Positions 47,467 to 55,967 of a stretch of 64,000 nucleotides of DNA are shown here, in pieces; within the stretch, counting starts at the first letter, position 1; every line of letters starts with the position of its first letter. The notes below the pieces were generated by a model. That model saw nothing but the letters and a program-made list of their open reading frames with translations, was not told where the DNA came from and made no database searches. The translations under genes were made by a program, and so were the position numbers. The stretch spans positions 2,852,001-2,916,000 of the forward strand of contig CP000474.1 of assembly GCA_000014925.1 (NCBI GenBank), given 5' to 3'. The DNA is from Paenarthrobacter aurescens TC1 (lineage in GTDB: Bacteria; Actinomycetota; Actinomycetes; Actinomycetales; Micrococcaceae).

Positions 47467-47727
47467 TCAGGCGTCCACGGCTTTGATGGAGTGAATCCTG
47501 TCAAGAATCGAGTTCTTGAGGTTTTCCGGCGCAGATTCAGTGCATGAGCGCTTGACCATGGTGCGGATGAGGCATTCAAGGTCGTACTGCTCGGCACATT
47601 CCTCGCAGGTGTCCAGGTGCTGCTTGATCTCAGTGAGGTCCTCGCGGGTCAACGCACCGTCGAGGTACTCGTAGATCCGCTGCATTCGCGTATCGTCGCA
47701 ATCGCCCAATCCCTGGCAGTCGCTCAT
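47467..47727 (-). CDS. rsrA: Zinc-binding anti-sigma factor RsrA
   Basis: An 86-residue anti-sigma factor of the ZAS family. The zinc/thiol switch H-x3-C-x2-C is visible as His37, Cys41 and Cys44 in HLDTCEEC, with an N-terminal Cys-rich tip (Cys4, Cys10). Oxidation of the Cys pair to a disulfide releases the sigma factor. Its start overlaps the sigR stop by four bases. The pair is the mycothiol/thiol stress module of actinobacteria. Confidence 0.93.
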   Translation of the reverse strand: MSDCQGLGDCDDTRMQRIYEYLDGALTREDLTEIKQHLDTCEECAEQYDLECLIRTMVKRSCTESAPENLKNSILDRIHSIKAVDA

Positions 47728-48500
47728 TTCTCTTTCTCCTGATTGTTGCTTCCGGCCGCGGCCTGATCATCGGTTTGGGCCCTGAAGCCCCGTTCGGCGG
47801 CATAGTCCGCCAGCATGTCCCGCAGCATCTTCCTGCCGCGGTGCAACCGTGACATGACCGTGCCGATCGGGGTGTTCATGATTTCTGAAATTTGCTTGTA
47901 GGCGTACCCTTCAACATCCGCGAAGTAGACCGCCAGCCGGAATTCCTCAGGAATTGACTGCAAAGCGTTCTTCACGTCGGAGTCAGGGAGGTGGTCCAGA
48001 GCCTCAGTCTCAGCGGACCGTAAGCCCGCGGAGGTATGCGACTCCGCCTTGGCCAACTGCCAATCCTCGATCGTGTCCGAGTTGGACTGCAGAGGCTCAC
48101 GCTGCCGCTTCCGATAGAGATTGATGTACGTGTTGGTCAGGATGCGGTACAGCCAGGCCTTAAGGTTGGTACCCGGCTTGTACTGGTGAAAGGCCGAAAA
48201 CGCCTTGGTGTAAGCCTCTTGGACCAGATCTTCGGCATCGGAGGGGTTGCGCGCCATCCGCATGGCTGCCGAATACAGTTGGTCCACGTACTGCATCGCG
48301 TCGCGCTCGAAGCGCTCCCGCCGCTGTTCAGGAGTCTCCGTAGCAGGATCGACGTCGGGTGCAACAGCTGCGTCGTCGTCCGCGTCGGCTGCCTGGTACA
48401 TGGCCGCTGCGGCCGGTTCAATGGTGCTCATCGTTGCCAAGTCTACTGTCAGCGTGGGCGAATCCGGCTGCGCACCAAACCCAACCTCCGGTAGAACCAT
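47724..48500 (-). CDS. sigR: ECF sigma factor SigR/SigH (thiol-oxidative stress)
   Basis: A 258-residue ECF sigma factor with region 2 ([19 protein letters not shown], then [14 protein letters not shown]) and region 4 ([20 protein letters not shown]), very close to Streptomyces SigR and mycobacterial SigH. It is released from RsrA by disulfide stress and directs thioredoxin, mycothiol and protease genes. The ATG at 48500 has GAAGGA close by. The Met at 48431 would give the shorter, conserved core but has a poor binding site; weaker TTG and GTG codons exist further upstream. A SigR-type promoter lies 90 bases upstream. Confidence 0.92.
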   Translation of the reverse strand: MVLPEVGFGAQPDSPTLTVDLATMSTIEPAAAAMYQAADADDDAAVAPDVDPATETPEQRRERFERDAMQYVDQLYSAAMRMARNPSDAEDLVQEAYTKAFSAFHQYKPGTNLKAWLYRILTNTYINLYRKRQREPLQSNSDTIEDWQLAKAESHTSAGLRSAETEALDHLPDSDVKNALQSIPEEFRLAVYFADVEGYAYKQISEIMNTPIGTVMSRLHRGRKMLRDMLADYAAERGFRAQTDDQAAAGSNNQEKEK

Positions 48501-48591
48501 GCGGTCCTTCACCAAAGTCAAAAAACCAACTCCGTTCAGCGAGGCGGCATCACCATGCCGCGGTCCGGTCTCCGCCGCACCTGAAACTCAC

Positions 48592-48617
48592 AACGGCTGC
48601 CGCTGGGTAAATATTCC
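48592..48617 (-). promoter_or_regulatory. SigR-type promoter of sigR (autoregulation)
   Basis: On the minus strand GGAAT (48617-48613), exactly 18 bases, then GTT (48594-48592) match the SigR/SigH consensus GGAAT-N18-GTT. The expected transcript start near 48585 includes the start at 48500, so SigR drives its own long form. Confidence 0.85.
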
Positions 48618-48702
48618 GCAAAAGTGCAAGACTAGAGCAGACTGCACCCCTTGAGCACAACACTCATCGAACTAATGTGGCAAGCCATCCAGGAGGCAAG
48701 AC

Positions 48703-49218
48703 ATGTCTGTTATCCGTTTTCTCGCACGTCCCATGCTCGCGTCCAGCTTCGTCGTCGCAGGGCTGGACAAGCTCAGGAACGCGGACGACACTGCGAAGCA
48801 ACTCTCACCCGTCCTTCGCCGCGCCTCGGAATCCCTGCCCTTCAAAACTGACGAAAAGACACTCGCGCGCGTCATCGGCGGTGCACAGCTGGGCGCCGGA
48901 GCATTGCTCGGGCTCGGCAAACTCTCCCGCTTCGCCGCCACGGTCCTCGCTATCACGTCGGCCTTGAACTCCTATGTCGAGTGGCGTTCGGCCGATATCA
49001 GCACGAAGGAAGGCCGGAGCGCCCGCAAGGCCCAGTTGCTGAAGAACATTTCCCTCACGGGCGGCGTGCTTCTTGCCTCAGTTGATACAGAAGGCCGTCC
49101 GAGCATTGCCTGGCGGGCAGAACACTTGGCGGCCGATGCCAAAAAAGTGACAGGCAAGCAGATCAAGCGCGCAGACAAAGCAGTTCGCAAAGCCGTAGAC
49201 AACGCAGTTGGAGCATAA
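48703..49218 (+). CDS. DoxX-family membrane protein
   Basis: A 171-residue protein with four hydrophobic segments in the first 130 residues and the family start MSVIRFLARPMLASSFVVAGLDKLRNAD. DoxX proteins of actinobacteria act in a membrane-associated oxidoreductase complex with SodA and the sulfurtransferase SseA in mycobacteria, supporting thiol and oxidative stress resistance. Placement opposite the SigR/RsrA module fits such a role. The C-terminal 40 residues are Lys/Ala-rich. AGGAGG precedes the ATG. Confidence 0.87.
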   Translation: MSVIRFLARPMLASSFVVAGLDKLRNADDTAKQLSPVLRRASESLPFKTDEKTLARVIGGAQLGAGALLGLGKLSRFAATVLAITSALNSYVEWRSADISTKEGRSARKAQLLKNISLTGGVLLASVDTEGRPSIAWRAEHLAADAKKVTGKQIKRADKAVRKAVDNAVGA

Positions 49219-49224
49219 GGAAGC

Positions 49225-50595
49225 ATGACAGGCACCACCCCCGCTAACACCGAATCAACAAAAGCCGCCACCACGCTCCCCTTGTGGCCGGCCCCTCATG
49301 CCAAGGGGCCCGTGGACGCAACGGTGACGGTCCCCGGTTCAAAGTCCCTGACAAACCGGTTCCTGGTATTGGCGGCTTTGGCGGATGGTCCCTCACGGTT
49401 GAGGGCTCCCCTTCATTCCCGCGACTCCGCACTGATGATCCAAGCCCTCCGGCAGTTGGGTGCAACCGTCACCGAAGTACCCGGTGACGGCCACTTCGGA
49501 CCGGACCTGGAAATTACACCCATGGATCCGGCTGCGTCGGGCGCGGAGACGGCAATCGACTGCGGACTGGCCGGAACCGTCATGCGGTTCGTTCCCCCGT
49601 TGGCGGCACTGCGTAACGGCGTTACAGTCTTCGACGGCGACCCCCACGCACGCAACAGACCCATGGGAACCATCATCGAAGCCTTGATCGCCCTCGGCGT
49701 TCCGGTGGCAGCGGACGGCGGCAGGACGCCGTCGGCCCTTCCCTTCGCTGTGGACGGTACCGGCGAGGTCCGGGGCGGCCATCTGGTGATTGACGCCAGC
49801 GCATCGTCCCAGTTCGTTTCCGCGTTGCTGCTGGTGGGTGCCCGCTTCGTTGAGGGCCTGCATCTGGAGCACGTGGGCAAGCCCGTTCCCAGCTTGGACC
49901 ACATCACCATGACCGTGGAGGTCCTCCGCAGCGTGGGCGTTGTGGTGGACGATTCCGTACCCAACCACTGGCGGGTCTCCCCTGGCCGCATCCGGGCTTT
50001 TGACCAGCGGATCGAACAAGACCTCTCCAACGCAGGGCCTTTCCTCGCCGCCGCGCTGGCCACACGTGGCACCGTCCGCATTCCCAATTGGCCTGCCGGC
50101 ACCACACAAGTGGGCGACCAGTGGCGCACCATCCTGACCGCCTTGGGAGCAGAGGTGACCTTCCAGGACGGAACGCTGACAGTGACTGGCGGCGCCGAAA
50201 TTAAGGGAGCCGACTTCGACGAAACCAGCGAGCTGGCACCTACTGTTGCCGCGCTGTGCGCGTTGGCCACCGGGACCTCCCGGTTAACCGGCATTGCCCA
50301 CCTCCGCGGGCACGAAACTGACCGGCTTGCCGCCCTTGTAGCCGAGATCAACGGCCTCGGAGGCGACGCGGAAGAGACCGCCGATGGCTTGGTGATCCGG
50401 CCGGCGACCCTTCACGGGGGCGTGGTCCACAGCTATGCCGACCACCGCATGGCTACTGCCGGCGCGATCCTTGGTCTCGCCGTCGAAGGCGTACAGGTTG
50501 AGGACATCGCCACGACGTCCAAGACCATGCCGGAATTCCCACAGATGTGGGCGGCCATGCTGCAGCCAACCGATGCCGATGAGGCCAGTAACTGA
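49225..50595 (+). CDS. aroA: 3-Phosphoshikimate 1-carboxyvinyltransferase (EPSP synthase)
   Basis: It joins shikimate-3-phosphate with phosphoenolpyruvate in aromatic amino acid synthesis. The 456-residue protein has the N-terminal PGSKSLTNRFLVLAALADG, the PEP-binding DCGLAGTVMRF loop and RGHETDRL near the C-terminus, all family signatures. It starts six bases after the DoxX gene and is followed two bases later by rsgA, in the order aroA-rsgA-hisN common in actinobacteria. Confidence 0.97.
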   Translation: MTGTTPANTESTKAATTLPLWPAPHAKGPVDATVTVPGSKSLTNRFLVLAALADGPSRLRAPLHSRDSALMIQALRQLGATVTEVPGDGHFGPDLEITPMDPAASGAETAIDCGLAGTVMRFVPPLAALRNGVTVFDGDPHARNRPMGTIIEALIALGVPVAADGGRTPSALPFAVDGTGEVRGGHLVIDASASSQFVSALLLVGARFVEGLHLEHVGKPVPSLDHITMTVEVLRSVGVVVDDSVPNHWRVSPGRIRAFDQRIEQDLSNAGPFLAAALATRGTVRIPNWPAGTTQVGDQWRTILTALGAEVTFQDGTLTVTGGAEIKGADFDETSELAPTVAALCALATGTSRLTGIAHLRGHETDRLAALVAEINGLGGDAEETADGLVIRPATLHGGVVHSYADHRMATAGAILGLAVEGVQVEDIATTSKTMPEFPQMWAAMLQPTDADEASN

Positions 50596-50597
50596 TC

Positions 50598-51713
50598 ATG
50601 GGCCGTGACGCACGTTCCTGGGACGAATCCGACGTCCGGATCCGTCCCAGCAAAAAAGGATCCAGGCCCCGCACCAAGGATCGCCCCAGCCACGATGACG
50701 CCGTGATAGGCAGGATCATCACCGTGGACCGCGGGCGCTACAGGGCTATTGTGGGCGAAGATTCCGCACATGAGCGCATCGTGATTGCAGCCCGCGCCCG
50801 TGAACTGCGACGCAATCCCGTTGTCCCTGGCGACTTCGTCGCTTTGGTGGGTGACGTCTCCGGGTCCCCCGACACTCTGGCGCGCCTGGTGCGGGTGGAA
50901 GAGCGGAAGACGCTCCTTCGCCGCAGCGCTGATGATACGGACCCCATCGAACGAGTGGTTGTAGCCAATGCCGATCAGCTCGTTGTGGTTGTTGCGGCGG
51001 CCAACCCGGAACCACGTACTGGATTTATTGACCGTGCTTTGGTTGCAGCATACGACGCCGGCATCGAGCCGTTGCTGCTTATCACCAAAGCGGACGTCAA
51101 GGATCCGGCGGAGCTCCTTGCCAATTACCTGAGCTTGGACTTTCCCGTGATCATCAGCCGTACGGCTGACTCCGAGGCCGGCGGCATCGATGCCCGCTCG
51201 GATGATGGACTCTCAGCCCGGCTGGACAAGGACGCCGTCTCCCAGCTCCGCTCACATCTGGGTGGCAAAGTCACCGTCATGCTCGGCCACTCAGGTGTAG
51301 GCAAATCCACCATGGTCAATGCACTGACGGGGGCAGAGCGCGCCACTGGCGGCGTCAACGCGGTGACGGGCCGTGGCCGGCACACGTCATCCTCGGCTTT
51401 GGCGCTGAAGCTGGACGATGCCCCGTCCGGCAGCTGGATCATCGATACTCCCGGCATACGCTCCTTCGGCTTGGCGCATGTGGACCCGGACCGGATCCTC
51501 CATTCCTTCCCGGACCTTGAGCCCGGCACGGAAACCTGCGACCGCGGCTGCAAGCACGGTGCCACCGCCACCAATTGCGGGCTTGATGCATGGGTGAACG
51601 ATGGCCATGCAGGCCCATCAGGAGTGGCGCGGCTGGCCTCCCTGCGCCGCTTGCTGGGTGCAGACCCACGACTCGAAGCGAAAGAGACCAAGGAACTGGG
51701 CACCGTCAACTGA
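50598..51713 (+). CDS. rsgA: Ribosome small-subunit-dependent GTPase RsgA
   Basis: A circularly permuted GTPase that checks late 30S subunit maturation. The G4 motif TKAD (163-166) comes before the G1 motif GHSGVGKS (230-237), the hallmark of this permutation; an OB-fold precedes (about 35-110), and a Cys/His zinc knuckle with CDRGCKHG and NCG follows (about 310-330). At 371 residues it is slightly longer than E. coli RsgA. It lies between aroA and hisN. Confidence 0.95.
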   Translation: MGRDARSWDESDVRIRPSKKGSRPRTKDRPSHDDAVIGRIITVDRGRYRAIVGEDSAHERIVIAARARELRRNPVVPGDFVALVGDVSGSPDTLARLVRVEERKTLLRRSADDTDPIERVVVANADQLVVVVAAANPEPRTGFIDRALVAAYDAGIEPLLLITKADVKDPAELLANYLSLDFPVIISRTADSEAGGIDARSDDGLSARLDKDAVSQLRSHLGGKVTVMLGHSGVGKSTMVNALTGAERATGGVNAVTGRGRHTSSSALALKLDDAPSGSWIIDTPGIRSFGLAHVDPDRILHSFPDLEPGTETCDRGCKHGATATNCGLDAWVNDGHAGPSGVARLASLRRLLGADPRLEAKETKELGTVN

Positions 51714-51768
51714 TCGTTACCGGCTTCACGTCCCCAATGAGGCGAACGATTCAGGATAGTTTGGTGGC

Positions 51769-52581
51769 ATGACCCATCCCGTTTCCACGTACAACGATGA
51801 CCTGCGCCTTGCCCATGTCCTCGCTGACTCAGTCGATGCCCAGACCATGGATCGCTTCAAAGCGCTGGACCTCAAGATCGAAACCAAGCCCGACCTCACG
51901 CCTGTCACTGACGCTGACAAGGCCGCTGAGGAAGCAATCCGCGGTCAGCTGTCCCGCTCGCGCCCACGTGATGCGGTCCTGGGCGAGGAGTTCGGCAGCA
52001 GCGGCCACGGCTCGCGCCGCTGGATCATCGACCCCATCGACGGAACCAAGAACTTCGTCCGGGGTGTTCCGGTGTGGGCAACGTTGATCGCCCTCGTGGA
52101 CGAAGGCGAACCCGTCGTGGGCGTCGTGAGTGCCCCCGCGTTGGGCAAACGCTGGTGGGCTGCCAAGGACATGGGTGCCTACATGGGGCGGTCCCTCGCC
52201 TCGGCCACCCGCCTCAAAGTTTCCAACGTCTCCAGCCTGGCAGACGCCTCCATGTCCTACTCAAGCCTTTCGGGCTGGAAGGAACGGGGCAACCTTGACG
52301 AGTTCCTGGACCTCACCGAAGACGTCTGGCGCACGCGTGCCTATGGTGACTTCTGGTCGTACTGTCTCGTGGCCGAGGGCGCAGTGGACATCGCCTGCGA
52401 GCCTGAGCTGAACCTTTATGACATGGCAGCACTCGTCCCCATCGTCACTGAGGCCGGCGGCCGTTTCACGTCCCTGGAAGGCGAAGACGGTCCTTTCGGC
52501 GGCAATGCACTGGCTACCAACTCGATCCTTCACTCCGAGGTCCTCAAGCGGCTCAACCCCGGCCTGGACGACCTTCTCTAA
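51769..52581 (+). CDS. hisN: Histidinol-phosphate phosphatase (inositol-monophosphatase family)
   Basis: A 270-residue metal-dependent phosphatase with GEE (72-74), DPIDGTKNF (88-96) and a later Asp in NLYDMAAL, the FIG/IMPase motif set. Actinobacteria use this family as HisN, the phosphatase that makes histidinol; downstream position after aroA-rsgA supports this over inositol phosphatase. The gene is followed by a strong terminator. Confidence 0.9.
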   Translation: MTHPVSTYNDDLRLAHVLADSVDAQTMDRFKALDLKIETKPDLTPVTDADKAAEEAIRGQLSRSRPRDAVLGEEFGSSGHGSRRWIIDPIDGTKNFVRGVPVWATLIALVDEGEPVVGVVSAPALGKRWWAAKDMGAYMGRSLASATRLKVSNVSSLADASMSYSSLSGWKERGNLDEFLDLTEDVWRTRAYGDFWSYCLVAEGAVDIACEPELNLYDMAALVPIVTEAGGRFTSLEGEDGPFGGNALATNSILHSEVLKRLNPGLDDLL

Positions 52582-52624
52582 ACTTTTCATCGCCTTCTCC
52601 AACCAGTAGGCGACGGAATTTTCG

Positions 52625-52662
52625 ACGGCGGCAGCCCCCTTTTGGGGGTCTCCGCCGTTTTT
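52625..52662 (+). terminator. Rho-independent terminator after hisN
   Basis: A long imperfect stem (ACGGCGG with CCGCCGT, and CCCCC with GGGGG) with a TTTT loop, followed by six T's, lies 44 bases past the hisN stop. Confidence 0.93.
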
Positions 52663-52724
52663 TATTCGACGATGCAGGCATTTTGCCTTCCGCGTAACAA
52701 AAGGCTTAACAATCGGCAGCGGCT

Positions 52725-52754
52725 TTGGATGGGCCCCCGGACGTGCTCTAGCCT
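52725..52754 (+). promoter_or_regulatory. Probable promoter of the SAM-IV riboswitch transcript
   Basis: TTGGAT (52725-52730), an 18-base spacer and TAGCCT (52749-52754) precede the riboswitch by about seven bases, giving a transcript start near 52761. Confidence 0.55.
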
Positions 52755-52759
52755 TTTTA

Positions 52760-52895
52760 CAGGTCACGAGTGCCAGCGCTAAACCCCGGTTTGCTGGCCG
52801 GCAACCCTCCATTCGCGGTGGGGTGCCCCGGGTGACGACCCGGCCGGTCCGGAATGGATGCGGCAAGCGCGGATCCCCTCCGGGGGTCCCTCTTG
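52760..52895 (+). ncRNA. SAM-IV riboswitch
   Basis: The stretch GGTCACGAGTGCCAGCGCT, followed by CCCCGG, TTGCTGGCCGGCAACCCTCC, GGTGGGGTGCCCCGGGTGA and GACGACC matches my memory of the actinobacterial SAM-IV consensus, including the P1 closure GGTC/GACC (52762-52840) and the conserved CCGGCAACCCTCC junction shared with SAM-I. The distal GGATCCCCTCCGGGGGTCC hairpin (about 52870-52890) lies just before the ribosome binding site of the next gene and may be the expression platform. High SAM would repress expression. Confidence 0.9.
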
Positions 52896-52906
52896 AGTGA
52901 GGTCCC

Positions 52907-54316
52907 ATGAGCACTGTCACGTTCGACTCAAACATCATTCCGTCCTTCGCCGCAGAAACCACAGCAGAAACAGCCCCTGCTGCACGGCCGCTGGCCGCTG
53001 TTACCGGCGCCGAGTTGCAGGCGCCCCTGATTCAGGGCGGACATGTTCGCTACGCAAACCTCGACTACGGGGCATCGGCTCCGGCGTTGACCATCGTCTC
53101 GGCGTACCTCAACGAAGTCCTTCCCTACTACGCGAGTGTCCACCGCGGCGCAGGCTACGCCTCCCAAATCAGCACGTCGGTGTACGAGAACTCCAGGAAC
53201 ATCGTCCGTGACTTCGTCGGTGGGCGGCCGGATGATTCTGTCATCTTCACCCGGAACACCACGGACTCCTTGAACCTGCTGGCCGGGTGCCTTCCGCAGA
53301 TCGACGGCAAGCCCGCAGGCGAGGTCCTGTACCTGGATATCGAGCACCACGCCAACCTGCTTCCATGGCAGGGTGTACCGCACCGCAGCGTCGTAGCGGC
53401 CCCCACCCTGTCCGCCACACTGGACAAACTCCGCGGAGAGTTGGCCCAGGGCGGTGTCAGCCTGCTTGCGGTGACCGGAGCCTCCAACGTCACCGGCGAA
53501 ATTCTTCCCATCGCAGAACTTGCTTCCCTGGCCCACGAATACGGTGCGCGGATCGTGGTGGATGCCGCCCAGCTCGCTCCGCACCGCCGGATCAATATCA
53601 CCGAAGCAGACGTCGACTACATTGTCTTCTCCGGACACAAGCTCTACGCTCCCTTCGGCGCCGGCGTCGTGGTGGGCCGTCCCGACTGGCTCGACGCCGG
53701 CACTCCGCATCTGGCCGGTGGCGGCGCGGTCCGTGAAGCCCGTTTGGACTCCGTCAACTGGGCGGCCGGCCCCGCACGGCACGAGGGCGGCTCCCCCAAC
53801 GTGCTGGGAGCCGCAACGCTCGCTCGCGCCACCCAGGTGCTCGCAGGCCTGGACCAGGACGCGTGGCACGCCCACGAGGCTGCCATCCGCTCGTACTTGG
53901 TGGAAGGCCTGGAGGCCATCGACGGCGTGACAGTCCACAAGATCTTCACAGACTCCTTGGACACCATCGGTGTGGTCAATTTCTCCGTCGAAGGATTCGA
54001 CGCCGGATTGGTTGCCGCTTACCTGGCAGCGGAGCACGGCGTGGGCCTGCGAGATGGCCGCTTTTGCGCCCACCCGCTCCTCAAGCGCCTCGGGCTTCCC
54101 TCAGGCTCTTTGCGCGCCAGCTTCGGCGTCGGCTCCCGGTTGGAGGACGCCACCAGGCTGCTAGCAGGCATCCAAGGGCTCAAGCGCGACGGACTGGGCT
54201 GGGACTACGTGGTGGACGAGGGCCGCTGGGTTCCCGCCAATGACCACCGCAGCTACCCCGAGTGGGCGCCAAACACTCCGGGCACTGCGGGCGCAGCTCC
54301 CTGCACCATCGACTAA
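52907..54316 (+). CDS. Class-V PLP aminotransferase / cysteine desulfurase-like enzyme
   Basis: A 469-residue fold-type I PLP enzyme. EHHAN (146-150), VDAAQLAPH (218-226) and the Schiff-base Lys245 in SGHKLYAPFG show the class-V fold; RDGRFCAHP carries Arg382 and Cys387 where SufS/CsdA cysteine desulfurases have the substrate Arg and catalytic Cys. So it may remove sulfur from cysteine or a selenium/sulfur analogue rather than act as a plain aminotransferase. The SAM-IV riboswitch directly upstream places it in methionine/cysteine metabolism. It lacks the IscU or SufU neighbours of Fe-S operons. Confidence 0.87.
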   Translation: MSTVTFDSNIIPSFAAETTAETAPAARPLAAVTGAELQAPLIQGGHVRYANLDYGASAPALTIVSAYLNEVLPYYASVHRGAGYASQISTSVYENSRNIVRDFVGGRPDDSVIFTRNTTDSLNLLAGCLPQIDGKPAGEVLYLDIEHHANLLPWQGVPHRSVVAAPTLSATLDKLRGELAQGGVSLLAVTGASNVTGEILPIAELASLAHEYGARIVVDAAQLAPHRRINITEADVDYIVFSGHKLYAPFGAGVVVGRPDWLDAGTPHLAGGGAVREARLDSVNWAAGPARHEGGSPNVLGAATLARATQVLAGLDQDAWHAHEAAIRSYLVEGLEAIDGVTVHKIFTDSLDTIGVVNFSVEGFDAGLVAAYLAAEHGVGLRDGRFCAHPLLKRLGLPSGSLRASFGVGSRLEDATRLLAGIQGLKRDGLGWDYVVDEGRWVPANDHRSYPEWAPNTPGTAGAAPCTID

Positions 54317-54395
54317 GAGCACAGTGAACCGGGCGTCCCGGCCGCTGCGGTAAATTCGTAGGGTACCTTTTGGCCACCCTGTGAAGGAGTTCTGC

Positions 54396-55226
54396 GTGCC
54401 CCTGCGTACCCCGGGCCCCGCAAACGGTGCGGCCGGCATTCCCGGACCCGCTGGACCGCGAGGTCCCAAGCTCCACGCTGCCCGTCGGCGCGAACTCGGC
54501 CAGAGCTTCCAGGACGGCGGAGAACACTATGACCGCGTGCGTCCTGGCTACCCACAGGACTCTCTGGATTGGCTCGTTCCTCCCGGGGCGCGGTCCGCGG
54601 CCGACCTCGGTGCAGGCACAGGCAAGTTCACGGCACTCCTCATCGAACGCGAACTGGCGGTCACCGCCGTCGATCCTTCCACGGACATGCTGGAGCAATT
54701 GCGAAAGAGCTACCCCCACGTCAACGCGTTGGAGGGAACGGCAGAGGCAACCGGACTGACGGACTCAGCATTCGACGTCGTCAGCGTTGCCCAGGCCTGG
54801 CACTGGTGCGAGCCCCTCGCAGCGAGCACGGAGATCGCCCGGATCCTGCAGCCCCACGGGGTCCTGGGGTTGATCTGGAATCAATTGGACACTTCGGTTC
54901 CCTGGGTTCACCGCCTTTCACGCATCATGCATGCAGGCGATGTCCACAAGCCCGGTTTCCGGCCAGTCGTCGGTCCGGAGTTCGAAGGCCTGGAATCCCA
55001 CCTGACCAGGTGGGAGGATTCCCTGACGCCGGAGGACATCATGGAATTGACCAAGTCCCGCAGCTACTATCTCCGTGCCAACGATGCCACCCGGGCGAAG
55101 GTCATGCACAACCTGGAGTGGTACCTCCACGAGCACCTCGGTCATGCCCCGGGTGAAAGCATCGGGTTGCCCTACATGACGCAAACCTGGCGGGCATTCA
55201 AAATTCAGGGCACGACGCCACGGTAG
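54396..55226 (+). CDS. Class I SAM-dependent methyltransferase
   Basis: A 276-residue methyltransferase with motif I DLGAGTGKF (about residue 70) and the post-I Asp VDPSTDML. The following SVAQAWHW resembles the Methyltransf_11 group. Residues 5-30 are Gly/Pro-rich and low in complexity, unlike the rest. I chose the GTG at 54396 because AAGGAG lies six bases before it. It follows the SAM-regulated gene by 80 bases and may be read from the same transcript. Substrate unknown. Confidence 0.85.
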   Translation: MPLRTPGPANGAAGIPGPAGPRGPKLHAARRRELGQSFQDGGEHYDRVRPGYPQDSLDWLVPPGARSAADLGAGTGKFTALLIERELAVTAVDPSTDMLEQLRKSYPHVNALEGTAEATGLTDSAFDVVSVAQAWHWCEPLAASTEIARILQPHGVLGLIWNQLDTSVPWVHRLSRIMHAGDVHKPGFRPVVGPEFEGLESHLTRWEDSLTPEDIMELTKSRSYYLRANDATRAKVMHNLEWYLHEHLGHAPGESIGLPYMTQTWRAFKIQGTTPR

Positions 55227-55235
55227 GCTTAGGGT

Positions 55236-55949
55236 GTGAAGACCAGTACGCCCTCCTCCTCGATTGAGGACTACGTCAAGGTCATCTACTCCTACACGGA
55301 GTGGCAGGACAAACCAATTACGTCCTCCCAGCTCGCCCAGCGCTTGGGGGTGGCCAATTCCTCGGTGTCCGAGATGGTACGCAAGCTCAAGGACCAGGGC
55401 TTGGTTGATCACCAACCCTATAGCGCCATCAGGCTGACCCCTCAAGGTATGCGGCTCGCCCTCTCCATGGTTCGCCGGCACCGGCTCATTGAGACGTACC
55501 TGGTGGAGGAACTCGGCTACAGCTGGGACGAAGTCCATGACGAAGCCGAAATGTTGGAACATGCGGTGTCCGATACGTTCATAGAGCGTATGTCTGCCAA
55601 GCTTGGCCATCCTGTCCGGGACCCGCACGGCGACCCTATTCCGTCGGCCGATGGTTCAGTCGAGTTGCCGCACGCCTACCGGATGATCGAACTGGACCAA
55701 GGCCACTCGGGCCGCATCACACGAATCAGCGACGAAAATCCGGACCTCCTGCGCTACCTTGCCTCGGAGGAGATATCCCTGGACGCACCGGTCGAAGTCG
55801 TGGGCCGTAAACCCTTCGGCGGAGCCTTGGTAGTGCGCATCGGCAGCGGCGCAAAAGGCCGCGAGTTCGACCTCGCGGACGAAGTCACCTCGGCCCTCTG
55901 GGTCCAGAGCTCCGAGACGCACGAAGGGTGCGTTCTTCCGGCCCGTTAA
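55236..55949 (+). CDS. DtxR-family metal-dependent regulator (IdeR/MntR type)
   Basis: A 237-residue regulator with an N-terminal winged helix (about 8-70, with SSQLAQRLGVANSSVSEMVRKLK), a dimerisation/metal domain (about 75-140, with EEAEMLEHAVSD-like residues HDEAEMLEH and ERMSAKLGHP) and a C-terminal SH3-like domain (about 160-225). It probably responds to Mn2+ or Fe2+; the metal is not certain, but the SAVSDTFIERM pattern and lack of nearby iron genes leave MntR possible. It starts nine bases after the methyltransferase gene. Confidence 0.92.
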   Translation: MKTSTPSSSIEDYVKVIYSYTEWQDKPITSSQLAQRLGVANSSVSEMVRKLKDQGLVDHQPYSAIRLTPQGMRLALSMVRRHRLIETYLVEELGYSWDEVHDEAEMLEHAVSDTFIERMSAKLGHPVRDPHGDPIPSADGSVELPHAYRMIELDQGHSGRITRISDENPDLLRYLASEEISLDAPVEVVGRKPFGGALVVRIGSGAKGREFDLADEVTSALWVQSSETHEGCVLPAR

Positions 55950-55967
55950 GCCGGGGCGCCTCAGAGG

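Noticed and set aside
52907..54316. SufS of an Fe-S cluster operon
   Set aside because: No sufBCD, sufU or iscU neighbours, and control by SAM-IV points to another sulfur role.
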